Source: Mannheimia bovis
GTDB taxonomy: Bacteria > Pseudomonadota > Gammaproteobacteria > Enterobacterales > Pasteurellaceae
DNA: 64,000 nucleotides
Direction: 5' to 3'
NCBI RefSeq assembly: GCF_014541205.1
Contig: NZ_CP061280.1
Location: forward strand, 124,001 to 188,000
Position 1 is the first letter of the stretch; each line of letters opens with the position of its first letter. The position numbers and the translations under genes were made by a program. The notes beneath the pieces were generated by a model. The model did not search any database and was not told where the DNA came from. It was given only the letters and a program-made list of their open reading frames with translations. Below are positions 1-6,100 of the stretch, in pieces.

Positions 1-1
1 C

Positions 2-781
2 CAAGAAACACAATCATTAGATGTTACTGAACGTATTGTAAAAGCTTTAACAGATAGCAATATAGAAGTTTTACAGGGTTCCAACGGATATGAAGATATA
101 CTTCTGCTTAAAGATAGAGAAACAAAGAGTGAAGTTGAAGTTTCGTATAATCCTTATGGCGAGCTTCAGTTTAGAGAGCTGCGTTATCCTTATGCATCAG
201 TTCATTTTCCAGTATTTGATGGATTAGGAAAGCAATTTGATATTATTAATGGTATGGTTGAAAGCCGAATGTTAGAAAGTATCTCGAGTAAAAACTTTTT
301 AAATTCAAAACTATTCTATAAAATGCTACAAAAAAGTTTAAATAATTATTATGTGGTAAACAGTCCATTCGATCATTTTTATTTCAAACTAAAGGAAATC
401 ATATTTTACCCTATTGGCTTACAACCTTACTACATCTCACCTGATGAGCTAGCTAATAATAATGATTTAAAAGAAATTTATGATGAAGAGGATTTTTCAA
501 ATATCTTCTATTTTCAAAAAGAAGAACTAGAAGCCTATATTAATAAAAGCCTACAGATAGAACAAACAGGTATGCCATTAACATTTGATGGGAACATACC
601 ACCAAAAACAGATCAAGATAAATTGGCTCATTTTATCGAGCTAATTATTCAAAAAAGTGAGTTTATGAAAGACGGTAAAATACCAACCTATAGTGAACTT
701 CATACAATGCTAAGTCATAAATATCCACACGAGGCAATCCCATCTAAAAATACAATCAAGAAATATTTAGGGCAACCCTAA
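2..781 (+). CDS. Hypothetical protein, 5' end cut by the window
   Basis: The reading frame is open from base 2, so the first ATG at 254 is probably internal and the real start lies left of the window. About 259 residues are visible. I do not recognise the family. The last 60 or so residues are helix-rich and end in a segment (PTYSELHTML...NTIKKYLG) that could be a small helix-turn-helix, which is inference only. The gene is AT-rich and ends in a strong terminator immediately downstream. It lies at the left of the phage-satellite block, so it is most likely an accessory gene of that element. Confidence 0.6.
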   Translation, partial: QETQSLDVTERIVKALTDSNIEVLQGSNGYEDILLLKDRETKSEVEVSYNPYGELQFRELRYPYASVHFPVFDGLGKQFDIINGMVESRMLESISSKNFLNSKLFYKMLQKSLNNYYVVNSPFDHFYFKLKEIIFYPIGLQPYYISPDELANNNDLKEIYDEEDFSNIFYFQKEELEAYINKSLQIEQTGMPLTFDGNIPPKTDQDKLAHFIELIIQKSEFMKDGKIPTYSELHTMLSHKYPHEAIPSKNTIKKYLGQP

Positions 782-783
782 TC

Positions 784-813
784 AAAATCCGCTAATTATG
801 GCGGATTTTTTTA
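784..813 (+). terminator. Rho-independent terminator after the leftmost gene
   Basis: AAAATCCGC and GCGGATTTT form a 9-bp stem around an 8-nt loop, followed by a T-run. It begins 3 nt after the stop codon. Confidence 0.85.
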
Positions 814-821
814 TTTAAACC

Positions 822-881
822 GTTCAACAACAGTTCATTTGTTCAATGAACACTGTTCAATAGTTCACTCTTCCCCTGAAC
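822..881. promoter_or_regulatory. Cluster of GTTCA half-sites upstream of the alpA-like gene
   Basis: GTTCA occurs at 822, 833, 841, 855 and 863, and its complement TGAAC at 847 and 877. The pair at 841-851 is a perfect palindrome, GTTCAATGAAC. Seven half-sites in 60 bp between a terminator and the AlpA-type gene look like an operator array for an island regulator. Which protein binds is unknown. Confidence 0.45.
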
Positions 882-969
882 AACTTTTCATTTCTTAAAA
901 TCCCTACCGCAACCGCCTAAACCCTTTCAAGGTTTAAGCATTTCAATTTAACAGCATAGGGGAATATAA

Positions 970-1203
970 ATGACCGAAAGCACTATCACACACCTTGCCG
1001 ATGATGTTCGCATTATCCGCCCATTTATCGCCCGCCAAAAGTTAGGTGTAGGCAAAACCACCTTTTCAGACTGGCAGAACCCGAAATCGAAACGCTACCG
1101 CCCTAATTTCCCGAAGAAGATTCAGCTAGGGGTAAATTCAGTAGGCTACCTAGAGAGCGAAATCAACGCTTTTATTCAATCGTTGGCGGATAGCCGAGTA
1201 TAA
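970..1203 (+). CDS. AlpA-family phage/satellite transcriptional regulator
   Basis: This 77-aa protein has the size and shape of AlpA/Cox-type DNA-binding regulators. A helix-turn-helix (residues ~14-35, RPFIARQKLGVGKTTFSDW) is followed by a proline-rich turn with FPKKIQLG, and then by the ESEINAFI helix typical of the family, which contacts or orders operator DNA. In Gram-negative satellites such as PICIs and P4-like elements, AlpA-type proteins activate the excision and replication genes. The start is supported by TAGGGGAA 8 nt upstream. The antirepressor gene follows after 10 nt, so the two are probably co-transcribed. The GTTCA array lies just upstream. Confidence 0.75.
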   Translation: MTESTITHLADDVRIIRPFIARQKLGVGKTTFSDWQNPKSKRYRPNFPKKIQLGVNSVGYLESEINAFIQSLADSRV

Positions 1204-1213
1204 GGGGGAAATG

Positions 1214-1930
1214 ATGAATCAATCACTTAATCAGATTTTAGAAATCGTAGCAAACGACCATTTTCAAGGCGTAAATGCCCGTAACCTACACCAAGCATTA
1301 AAGGTGGGGAGAGATTTCTCAAACTGGATCAAATCTCGTTTACACGGGGCAAATTTCATTGAAGAGCAGGATTTCATTATTGTTCAAAATACCACCATTG
1401 GCTCGCCAAAATTGGCGAACCAAAAAGGGGGAAATAAAAAAGCAGTATTTGATTATTTTCTCTCAATCGACACGGCCAAGCATATTTGCTTGATGGAGCG
1501 AAACGAAATCGGGCAAGCAATCCGCCAACATTTCATCAATGCAGAAAAAGCCTTGAAACAGTATGCCCCGAAAGTACACCGCAACACCCTACAGGCGACT
1601 GCCAAACGACTGGCAAGCATTGACCATAACCACGAAATGACGGAGGCACTACAAAAGCACCTAATCCGGCAAGGAAAGCAACCACAGGCACACCATTTCA
1701 TCAATGAGCAGAATTTACTGAACAGCCTCGCCATTGGCGGAAATTTCAAAGCGTGGAAAGCGGAGAAAGGCATTAAAGGCAAAGTAAGGGATTATTTCAA
1801 TGATGAACAACTGACTTTACTCACAGAGCTAGAAAAAACAAATGCGGCATTACTTGAGCTGGATATAGATTATTCCACACGCAAAAAACAGCTAACCGCA
1901 CTTGCTCACCGCCTACTACAAACAAATTAA
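1214..1930 (+). CDS. AntA/AntB-type antirepressor
   Basis: This 238-aa protein has an N-terminal AntA/AntB antirepressor domain (residues ~12-110). Visible family features are VNARNLHQALKVGRDFSNW, a central basic stretch and an AKHICLMERNEIGQAIRQHF segment. The C-terminal ~110 residues form an additional helical domain that I do not recognise. Antirepressors of this family disable phage repressors, so the gene may help a satellite respond to, or interfere with, a helper phage. Two ATGs overlap the start (1211 and 1214). I chose 1214 because AAGGGGG at 1202-1208 then sits at a normal distance. The next gene starts 13 nt after the stop. Confidence 0.8.
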   Translation: MNQSLNQILEIVANDHFQGVNARNLHQALKVGRDFSNWIKSRLHGANFIEEQDFIIVQNTTIGSPKLANQKGGNKKAVFDYFLSIDTAKHICLMERNEIGQAIRQHFINAEKALKQYAPKVHRNTLQATAKRLASIDHNHEMTEALQKHLIRQGKQPQAHHFINEQNLLNSLAIGGNFKAWKAEKGIKGKVRDYFNDEQLTLLTELEKTNAALLELDIDYSTRKKQLTALAHRLLQTN

Positions 1931-1943
1931 AAAGGAATAGCAA

Positions 1944-2228
1944 ATGAAGTGCACCACCGCCAAGCAAAATCCCGTTTTAATGCGGTTAGCTATCCGGCAC
2001 TACCTAGAAACCAATAAAGGCAAGAAAACGCCCATATTCACGTTTTTAAGCCTGTATTCAGATAATGAGCCTTACCCATTGCACGAGCTTTTAATAATGC
2101 TAGGCAAGCGAATAGAGGCACTAGAGGTGCGATATAAGGCAATGCCAGTAGAAAACGATTTAATCACGTTAAGCATTTTAAGAAAACAACTCGCCCAACT
2201 GCGAAAAGTGGCGGAGAGGAAAGAATGA
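1944..2228 (+). CDS. Small hypothetical island protein
   Basis: This 94-aa helical protein is of unknown family. It is basic at the N terminus, with a predicted helical hairpin at residues ~50-94 (RIEALEVRYK...LRKQLAQLRKVAERK). It overlaps the following terminase-small-subunit gene by ATGA, which implies translational coupling. An AAAGGAATAG ribosome site precedes the ATG. Position and coupling suggest a partner or accessory factor of the terminase-like protein, but this is inference. Confidence 0.6.
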   Translation: MKCTTAKQNPVLMRLAIRHYLETNKGKKTPIFTFLSLYSDNEPYPLHELLIMLGKRIEALEVRYKAMPVENDLITLSILRKQLAQLRKVAERKE

Positions 2229-2644
2229 CAGGACTTACACCAAAACAAGAATCTTTTTGCCTTACCTATATTGAAACAGGTAACGCAAGCGAGGCATACC
2301 GCCAAGCATACGAAGCGGAGGGAATGAAATCCGAAACTATCAACCGCAAAGCAAAAGAATTGTTAGACAACGGCAAGATTACGGCAAGGATTGAGGAATT
2401 GAAAGCCGAACACGCAGAACGCCATAAATTAACCGTTGATGACCTTTTAAGAGAGCTTGAAGAAGCTAGAACACTGGCTAAAGCCAAAGAGAACCCGGCT
2501 GCAATGGCACAAGCGACAATGGGTAAAGCAAAAATTCTAGGGTTTGATAAACAGCTTCACGAGGTAAAAGCCGATTTGCGAGAGCTACCATCAAAAATCA
2601 ATATTATTTTTACAGATGAACCCGAGCCACAAATAACAGGATAA
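2225..2644 (+). CDS. Terminase small subunit-like protein (TerS, Terminase_2 type)
   Basis: This 139-aa protein has the Terminase_2/XtmA pattern. An N-terminal helix-turn-helix region (LTPKQESFCLTYIETGNASEAYRQAY, then ETINRKAKELLDNGKITARI) is followed by a helical oligomerisation segment (RHKLTVDDLLRELEEAR). Small terminase subunits recognise packaging sites and recruit the large subunit. No large subunit or capsid gene is present here, so in a satellite this protein would redirect a helper phage's packaging machinery. It starts inside the stop codon of the upstream gene. A shorter relative lies at 3428-3718. Confidence 0.8.
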   Translation: MTGLTPKQESFCLTYIETGNASEAYRQAYEAEGMKSETINRKAKELLDNGKITARIEELKAEHAERHKLTVDDLLRELEEARTLAKAKENPAAMAQATMGKAKILGFDKQLHEVKADLRELPSKINIIFTDEPEPQITG

Positions 2645-2649
2645 ACATA

Positions 2650-3009
2650 ATGAAAACACTCAAACCCAATTATAAAACCTATCCACAAACTAACCGCTTA
2701 TTTGCGTTGAACAAAATCGCCATTGAGCGTTGTAAGCAAGATTTCCCAGACTGCTACCACTTCAAAAAAGTACTAGCGGCAGAGTGTGAAGAACTGGCTG
2801 GCCGCTTGAAAATGGGGTTAGTGCTGATGGCGGAACTGAAAGCAACCGGCATAACGCTAACAAGCGACCAAAACACGCAATTTAAAGCGTTTAGAAATGG
2901 GGCTAAGTATTTAATCAAACAGCTTGAAGAAACGGCTCTACACGTTGCTAACGTGGATAAGGGAGAATTTGAGCCAACACCTTACAAACCGGTTAAACAA
3001 GCGGACTAA
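2650..3009 (+). CDS. Hypothetical island protein, 119 aa
   Basis: This is a 119-aa helix-rich protein that I do not recognise. It starts 6 nt after the TerS-like gene with little room for a separate ribosome site, so it is probably translated in the same operon. The sequence has a central coiled-coil-like stretch (ECEELAGRLKMGLVLMAELKATG) and no membrane segment or signal peptide. Packaging-related or helper-interference roles are possible from position only. Confidence 0.55.
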   Translation: MKTLKPNYKTYPQTNRLFALNKIAIERCKQDFPDCYHFKKVLAAECEELAGRLKMGLVLMAELKATGITLTSDQNTQFKAFRNGAKYLIKQLEETALHVANVDKGEFEPTPYKPVKQAD

Positions 3010-3031
3010 ACAACAAGTCAAGGTAGACAAA

Positions 3032-3364
3032 ATGATGAAACACCATACACAAACCAACAAAGAAAAAGTGATGTTAGAAGTTGCCTTAAATGAGAATGGC
3101 ACGTCTGAACTCGAATGCACGTTTAAGCATTTCATTGTTAGCCCCAGAACCTATATCAGCCAATTTGAGCAAGAGACAGGGCTGAAACTATGGCATAACA
3201 ACACAATATCGGATAACGGCAAATATTACACACGTTACCAACTACCCGACCGCCATACAGCCCAAAAGGTAATTGATTATCTTAACCACAAAGCAAGTAT
3301 GCGAGATGAAACTGCTATCACAAACGAACAAGCACAGCAGATTTTAAACCGTTTTGAAGTGTAG
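3032..3364 (+). CDS. Hypothetical island protein, 110 aa
   Basis: The frame is open from 2924, but I chose the ATG pair at 3032/3035 because CAAGG lies 10-15 nt upstream and the earlier start would overlap the previous gene by 86 nt. The product (MMKHHTQTNKEK...) has an alternating hydrophobic pattern (YISQFEQETGLKLWHNNT...YYTRYQLPDRHTAQKVIDYL) resembling a small alpha/beta fold. No family is recognised. It ends just before the paired hairpins at 3371-3412. Confidence 0.5.
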   Translation: MMKHHTQTNKEKVMLEVALNENGTSELECTFKHFIVSPRTYISQFEQETGLKLWHNNTISDNGKYYTRYQLPDRHTAQKVIDYLNHKASMRDETAITNEQAQQILNRFEV

Positions 3365-3370
3365 CAACAT

Positions 3371-3412
3371 TCCCTAAAAAGTAGGGAGTTCCCGAAATTC
3401 TAGGGAAACATT
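3371..3412. repeat. Two adjacent hairpins upstream of the second TerS-like gene
   Basis: CCCTA-aaaag-TAGGG is followed directly by TTCCC-N9-GGGAA. The two share the CCCTA/TAGGG core, and a related pair of hairpins (TCCCAT/ATGGGA) recurs at 5502-5542. There is no long T-run, so these are more likely regulatory or packaging-type sites than terminators. Confidence 0.4.
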
Positions 3413-3427
3413 ACAGAGGAAATCACT

Positions 3428-3718
3428 ATGCCAAGAATACGAACAGAAACCCTAACCGAAAAACAAGAAGCCTTTTGTATAGCTTACCTCGAATGCGGAA
3501 ATATTTTAAAAGCCTATCAATCAGTGAATACAGGCTCAATGAAACCACACTCAATGCGAGCAAGGGCAAGCGAAATGATGAATGATTACAGGGTATTTAA
3601 CGAGCTGAAACAGTTAATCAGAGCACGCAAAGCAAAAGGCGAACGCTTGCCGAAATTTAGAAAAGGCTCACTAATGGCGGAATGGTTAGAAAGCAATAAC
3701 TTAAAAAACGATCCCTGA
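3428..3718 (+). CDS. Short terminase small subunit-like protein
   Basis: This 96-aa protein shares the N-terminal TerS pattern with the gene at 2225: TEKQEAFCIAYLECGNILKAYQ against TPKQESFCLTYIETGNASEAYR, then an arginine-rich helix RARASEMMNDYRVFNEL. It lacks the downstream oligomerisation and C-terminal parts (139 aa in the other copy). It could be a trimmed terminase small subunit that competes with or modulates the full-length one, or simply a decayed duplicate. AGAGGAAATC precedes the ATG. Confidence 0.7.
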   Translation: MPRIRTETLTEKQEAFCIAYLECGNILKAYQSVNTGSMKPHSMRARASEMMNDYRVFNELKQLIRARKAKGERLPKFRKGSLMAEWLESNNLKNDP

Positions 3719-3805
3719 TAAAAGTTGACTTTTATTCTGTCGATTTTATCCAAAACAGGTAAGAAAACTTACCCCAAAACAGGCAAACTTTTACTAATTC
3801 AGTCA

Positions 3806-3838
3806 AACAAAAACCCCTAGCCATACACAACTAGGGGT
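3806..3838 (-). terminator. Hairpin with a T-run on the minus strand
   Basis: ACCCCTAG and CTAGGGGT form an 8-bp stem with a 10-nt loop. The T-rich tail lies on the left, reading as a terminator for leftward transcription, although all island genes called here are rightward. Confidence 0.5.
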
Positions 3839-3854
3839 AATGGAGTGACTTCTT

Positions 3855-3920
3855 ATGAAAAACTATCTTCTTAACTTCAACATTGATATTACTCTCTTTC
3901 ATCTAAAAATCAATCTCTAA
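3855..3920 (+). CDS. Candidate 21-aa leader peptide or small protein
   Basis: An ATG with GGAG 9 nt upstream opens a 21-codon frame (MKNYLLNFNIDI..., hydrophobic with a few charged residues) ending at TAA. It could be a leader peptide for the genes at 4002 and beyond, or chance. There is no supporting homology. Confidence 0.2.
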   Translation: MKNYLLNFNIDITLFHLKINL

Positions 3921-4001
3921 CCATCTATAAATCTCACACCGAATAAATATGAACTTATGGTAAAATATTAACCATTTTCAAATACTTACAGGAGCGTTTC
4001 T

Positions 4002-4355
4002 ATGATTGTAAAAGGCAATAAAAATCATATTGTCAAAAGCGGTAGATACCCCGCCAAACTAGCTGAAATTAAGACCATTCAAAGCGGATATGGTGAAAGA
4101 ATGGCGTTCATCTTTGAAATCATCGGGGGAGTATATCAAGGCGTTAAATTAACCCGAACTTGTACCCCGATACTAAAACCTAATAGCAACTTAACTGAGA
4201 TCGTCCAAAGTCTAAATCACAAACCGCTATCACCTGAGCAGATTTATAACGGTATTGATGTATCTCAATTTCAAGGCAACGAATATCAAATTAAAGTTAC
4301 ACAACGAGAAAGCAAAAACGGCTTTTACTACAGCCATATTGAGCAAATCATCTAG
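4002..4355 (+). CDS. Possible OB-fold, single-strand-DNA-binding-like island protein
   Basis: This 117-aa protein has a regular beta pattern (SGRYPAKLAEIKTI, RMAFIFEIIGGVYQGVKLTRT, YQIKVTQRESKNGFYYSHIEQI) reminiscent of OB-fold phage proteins that bind single-stranded DNA. The call rests on pattern only. The AGGAG ribosome site lies 8 nt before the ATG. The next gene, a 357-aa protein with an origin-like region behind it, supports a replication context. Confidence 0.45.
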   Translation: MIVKGNKNHIVKSGRYPAKLAEIKTIQSGYGERMAFIFEIIGGVYQGVKLTRTCTPILKPNSNLTEIVQSLNHKPLSPEQIYNGIDVSQFQGNEYQIKVTQRESKNGFYYSHIEQII

Positions 4356-4402
4356 CCAGTGACTACACTCTCCACATCACCAAAAAGCAAAGGCTAAAAG
4401 GT

Positions 4403-5476
4403 ATGAAGAAAAAAATCAAAAATAATAGTCAGTATTTCCAAGCTGACTTCTCTCTATTGAAATCCGTTGCAAGTAAAGGCGATTTTAGACTTCTATCCGC
4501 TATGCTTGTCTTAAATCGTTTTGCTAATGGCATTCCTAAAACCCCGAAAGAACACCCCTTCAGCATTACCTACGCAGGAGCAAAAGCAATCAGTGAACAC
4601 CTAAATTGCCGTTGGGAAACAGGCAAACAACTTCAGTCTGAGCTTCTTTTAAATGGTTACATTTCTAAACTAAGACAGGCAAAAGGGACATTATTTAAAA
4701 TTAACTACACGACATTAAACATCAATTTGCCCGTTGCATTTGTCGATAGTATCAATCAAGTTAGTTCTGTTATATATCGCATAAATCACGCTGAAAACGC
4801 CACAGAAAGCGAAAAACTAAATACCCTAATGCTACTGCTAACTTTTTATAAAAATCTCTCTATGAGCGATTTAGGCGGTTTTAATGGCGTATTTCAAAAA
4901 TGGGATATAGAAACAAAGCATTTTGATGCTACTGACTTTCTAATAAGACTTTCTGCTTCTAACACGAATAAAGAGGAAGCCTATAAATCATTTATTCGAG
5001 ATTTTTTATTTTCACAAGACGAAGTAATCAGCGAAGAAAACAGCTCTCTATTTTGGAAAACGCTTCAGCAACTAAAACGGTTAGGATTGATTTATGAGGT
5101 TATTGTATTGCTAGAGAAGCAACCACCCAAGCAACCTAAGCTGATATTCACGATAAGAATTAACGACTATCACGCAGATAATGCCGATTTATCGTATGTT
5201 AGTTCAGCAATGGATAGCAGTATTGCTTACTACGGTAACAGGGATTTTAACTATGATGTAGATGAGTTGTACGATGAAGAAATGAGCCTGAAGAACAGCA
5301 CCACAGGCAATAAAGTAATTCGCCTCGTTATCCCTTGCCACCCAAATAGAGAATATGAAATTTTAACGATTTATCGTCCACGCTTCCGCTTTTCTCACCC
5401 TGATATAGCTCTTTGGCAAAAAACAGAAGACGAAAACATCTCTAATTTCATTGATGAAGTAGATGACAATTTGTGA
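4403..5476 (+). CDS. Unknown 357-aa protein, possible replication initiator
   Basis: I do not recognise this family. The N-terminal 110 residues (FRLLSAMLVLNRF...KAISEHLNCRWETGKQLQSELLLNGYISKL) look like a winged helix. A second helix-turn-helix-like part appears at residues ~205-235 (SSLFWKTLQQLKRLGLIYEVIVLLEKQ), followed by an acidic C-terminal region. Two winged-helix-like units directly upstream of iterons are the usual layout of plasmid or phage initiators, so a replication-initiation role is a reasonable guess. AAAAGGT precedes the ATG. Nothing in the sequence proves enzymatic activity. Confidence 0.45.
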   Translation: MKKKIKNNSQYFQADFSLLKSVASKGDFRLLSAMLVLNRFANGIPKTPKEHPFSITYAGAKAISEHLNCRWETGKQLQSELLLNGYISKLRQAKGTLFKINYTTLNINLPVAFVDSINQVSSVIYRINHAENATESEKLNTLMLLLTFYKNLSMSDLGGFNGVFQKWDIETKHFDATDFLIRLSASNTNKEEAYKSFIRDFLFSQDEVISEENSSLFWKTLQQLKRLGLIYEVIVLLEKQPPKQPKLIFTIRINDYHADNADLSYVSSAMDSSIAYYGNRDFNYDVDELYDEEMSLKNSTTGNKVIRLVIPCHPNREYEILTIYRPRFRFSHPDIALWQKTEDENISNFIDEVDDNL

Positions 5477-5501
5477 GTTTGACCAAATTTTTTTGTATGA
5501 A

Positions 5502-5542
5502 ATCCCATAAAAAATGGGATAAATGTCCCGTAAAAAATGGGA
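5502..5542. repeat. Paired ATCCCAT/ATGGGAT hairpins
   Basis: The first hairpin is ATCCCAT-aaaaa-ATGGGAT, a perfect 7-bp stem. The second, TCCC...GGGA, has nearly the same loop and follows 5 nt later. They start about 25 nt after the stop of the 357-aa gene and resemble the hairpin pair at 3371-3412. Confidence 0.55.
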
Positions 5543-5584
5543 TTAATTTACCCAAAATAACCACAAAAAAAGTAATGGGAAGAC

Positions 5585-5654
5585 ATATAAGTAGAACGTA
5601 AATATATACGTAGATCGTAAATATATAAGTAGAGCGTAGAATATAAGTAGAGTG
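5585..5654 (+). repeat. Four iteron-like direct repeats
   Basis: The word ATAAGTAGA (one copy is ATACGTAGA) starts at 5587, 5606, 5625 and 5643, with spacings of 19, 19 and 18 bp. The flanking bases (CGTAAATAT) are also largely repeated. Regular repeats of about two helical turns are typical binding sites for replication initiators. Confidence 0.65.
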
Positions 5655-5657
5655 ATT

Positions 5658-5681
5658 GTCTGCAAAAAAATTTTTGCAGAC
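5658..5681. repeat. Perfect 24-bp inverted repeat
   Basis: GTCTGCAAAAA and TTTTTGCAGAC are perfect complements around AA. The repeat directly follows the iterons and is followed by four CACG units. Confidence 0.75.
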
Positions 5682-5792
5682 CACGCACGCACGCACAAAA
5701 AAAGCCAAAAATGAAGATTAACAATTCGTACATTCTGAAAATGTGTAGATTGGCTTTCTGATGAAAAAATTAAAAAATGTGAACGAGATCAC

Positions 5793-5821
5793 TTTACAAA
5801 ATCCTAAGTGAGATTTATTCT
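5793..5821 (+). promoter_or_regulatory. Promoter of the immunity/replication operon
   Basis: TTTACA and TATTCT are separated by 17 bp, a good sigma-70 arrangement. Transcription would start near 5828, just before the hairpin GTTGTAG-caaaat-CTACAAC (5828-5847) and the seqA-like target. In P4 terms this would correspond to the early promoter PLE. Confidence 0.5.
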
Positions 5822-5847
5822 GCTCACGTTGTAGCAAAATCTACAAC

Positions 5848-5879
5848 CGAGCGTGGAAACTCGAATAATTTATACACGG
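5848..5879 (+). promoter_or_regulatory. seqA-like target of the CI-type RNA
   Basis: A hairpin CGAG-CGTGGAAA-CTCG presents GTGGAAA (5853-5859) in its loop and is followed by TATACACGG (5871-5879). Both words are exact complements of words in the predicted RNA at 5968-6044 (TTTCCAC at 6022-6028 and CCGTGTATA at 6008-6016), in antiparallel order. Confidence 0.65.
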
Positions 5880-5967
5880 CGGACAATAGCACGCCTTTAA
5901 ACCGTGCTTTTTTTGTTCGTAGCTTACGCACACCCAAAGAAAACGCATTAAGCGTGCTTCTCTCAAT

Positions 5968-6044
5968 GGTAGGGCGTAATGGGCAACGTTTAATCGTTGG
6001 CTGCTTTCCGTGTATAGCAGTTTTCCACCCCGTTATGCTCTACC
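5968..6044 (+). ncRNA. P4 CI-like antisense immunity RNA (77 nt)
   Basis: Bases 5968-5983 pair with 6029-6044 as a continuous 16-bp stem, including three G-U pairs. The stem encloses two hairpins: CAACG-tttaat-CGTTG (5984-5999), and CTGC-N12-GCAG (6001-6020), whose loop exposes CCGTGTATA. The unpaired TTTTCCAC follows. The two exposed words are complementary to the flanking targets at 5853-5879 and 6052-6089. In phage P4 the immunity factor is a processed RNA of about this size (CI), whose seqB pairs with seqA and seqC in the leader of the replication operon and causes early transcription termination. Size, fold, placement and double complementarity all match that arrangement. RNA ends are inferred from the stem and not known. 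Confidence 0.7.
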
Positions 6045-6091
6045 GCCAAGCGTGGAAACTTGCGGTAGTTCCTAATCTCATTTACACGGAG
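6041..6091 (+). promoter_or_regulatory. seqC-like target overlapping the ribosome site of the next gene
   Basis: A hairpin TACCGC(C)AAG-CGTGGAAA-CTTGCGGTA (6041-6067) has the same eight-base loop as the seqA-like hairpin. TTACACGG (6082-6089), complementary over seven bases to the CI-like RNA, follows. The GGAG at 6088-6091 is the likely ribosome site for the gene at 6101. Bases 6041-6044 are also needed for the CI-like basal stem, so the two folds exclude each other. Confidence 0.65.
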
Positions 6092-6100
6092 CTATCATCA

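Larger units (their letters stand above)
3722..4001. other. Intergenic stretch with leftward terminator and small-ORF candidate
   Basis: This 280-bp gap holds a TAAAAGT/ACTTTTA dyad near its left end, the hairpin at 3813-3838 described separately, and a 21-codon frame (3855-3920) preceded by GGAG. It is otherwise AT-rich. A ribosome site AGGAG sits in front of the gene at 4002. Confidence 0.5.
5477..5792. other. AT-rich origin-like region
   Basis: This gene-free stretch contains two hairpins (5502-5542), four iterons (5585-5651), a perfect inverted repeat (5658-5681) and a CACG-repeat tract (5682-5697). The combination of direct repeats, AT-rich DNA and a large palindrome next to replication-type genes is what a replication origin looks like. 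No open frame longer than short shadows is present. Confidence 0.5.

Noticed and set aside
1453-1782. 109-codon leftward frame inside the antirepressor gene
   Set aside because: Shadow of the plus-strand gene: cysteine/serine-rich composition, no ribosome site.
5682-5697. CACG tract as a phase-variable simple repeat
   Set aside because: Only four units and not inside or just before a gene, so phase variation is unlikely.
5448-5733. Two overlapping leftward frames of 61 and 86 codons across the origin-like region
   Set aside because: They are made of iteron and hairpin sequence, with no ribosome site or plausible protein composition.
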